Positions 63,635 through 64,000 of a DNA stretch of 64,000 nucleotides are shown here, in pieces. This stretch comes from Channa striata. Its lineage: Eukaryota > Chordata > Actinopteri > Anabantiformes > Channidae. The stretch spans positions 21,896,837 to 21,960,836 of the forward strand of contig CM065175.1 in NCBI GenBank assembly GCA_033026295.1, written 5' to 3'. The number at the start of each line of letters is the position of its first letter. Position 1 is the stretch's first letter. Made by a program: the position numbers and the translations under genes. Under the pieces are notes generated by a model. That model made no database searches. It saw only the letters and a program-made list of their open reading frames with translations, and had not been told where the DNA came from.

Positions 63635-63820
63635 CATGCATATGTGTCTATGTAGGCGGGGAATGATGGATAGTAAATGAATGGTGGAACACAGAGCAGG
63701 GAGAGTCACCTTTTTAAGAAGCGAATGGAGCCGGAGCGCGTCAGAAAGTGCGGCCTTGAAGCCAGATCAAAGCCACGAGCCGAGCTGTAATAGATGATGG
63801 AATTTAATCATGTCTATTGC

Positions 63821-63860
63821 CTCCCTCTTTTTCTCGCTCTCTCTCTCTTTCTCTCTCTCC
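63821..63860. repeat. Imperfect (CT)n tract
   Basis: CTCCCTCTTTTTCTCG followed by CTCTCTCTCTCTTT and CTCTCTCTCC. Confidence 0.9.
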
Positions 63861-64000
63861 AATTTATGGCTTTCAAAATGCAACTGCCATTTTTCGTTCA
63901 TTTTAATTTGCCACTCCATCAAATTTTTCCATCACTGCAACACTCTGACTCTCTAGATGCAAGTCACTGACATGGGTTATTGAAATACAATGACACACAC

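Noticed and set aside
1..64000. Endogenous retrovirus or other viral insertion
   Set aside because: No LTR pair, primer-binding site, protease or integrase motif, or capsid-like frame was seen; the only RT remnants are of LINE type.

Overview
The window looks like non-coding DNA from a teleost fish nuclear genome. There are no dense reading frames and no operons. It carries many (CA)n/(GT)n microsatellites, AT-rich intron-like sequence, and diverged interspersed repeats of types common in ray-finned fish: LINE reverse-transcriptase remnants, tRNA-derived SINEs, and a probable Tc1-like relic. Repeat families were recognised from remembered consensus patterns, not from a search. The species cannot be told from the window.

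Only one gene can be supported. On the minus strand, at about 57.16-57.22 kb, a CpG-dense block holds a start codon in a good Kozak context. Twenty codons follow that read as a signal peptide, ending at a consensus GTAAGT splice donor. A TATA box, two CCAAT boxes and GC boxes lie on its 5' side up to about 57.9 kb. This is best read as exon 1 of a secreted or membrane gene transcribed leftward. I found no second exon between 57 kb and position 1, so this interval is inferred to be mostly or wholly a very large first intron. Sequence from 57.9 to 64 kb would then be 5' flank. The gene cannot be named from its signal peptide alone.

Layout, left to right: 0-1.5 kb featureless; 1.5-2.2 kb a composite minisatellite with 23-bp and 10-bp units; 2.2-18.4 kb unannotated intron-like DNA with purine/pyrimidine-skewed blocks; 18.4-18.5 kb a Tc1-like relic; 20.5-21.2 kb a dead LINE fragment with a recognisable FADD motif; 21.7-22.8 and 27.25-27.8 kb homeodomain-motif-rich blocks that may be enhancers; 26.0-26.3 kb a second LINE relic; 32.4 kb an orphan hAT-like terminal repeat; 40.25-40.7 kb a CpG-rich cluster with a perfect MEF2/TATA site, a possible alternative promoter or enhancer; 48.2-48.7 kb two SINE-type repeats in inverted orientation; 53.0 kb another SINE relic; 55.55 kb a splice-ready plus-strand mini-exon candidate; 56.2-57.9 kb the promoter-proximal region and exon 1; 60.7 kb a LINE-tail-like repeat; 61.3-61.5 kb a full-looking tRNA-derived SINE.

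Almost all translated open frames are chance frames. I saw no CRISPR array, prokaryotic system, rRNA gene or functional tRNA gene, and no convincing novel protein system. The items most worth checking are the unnamed exon 1 with its promoter, the intragenic CpG cluster at 40.3 kb, and the dual-period minisatellite.
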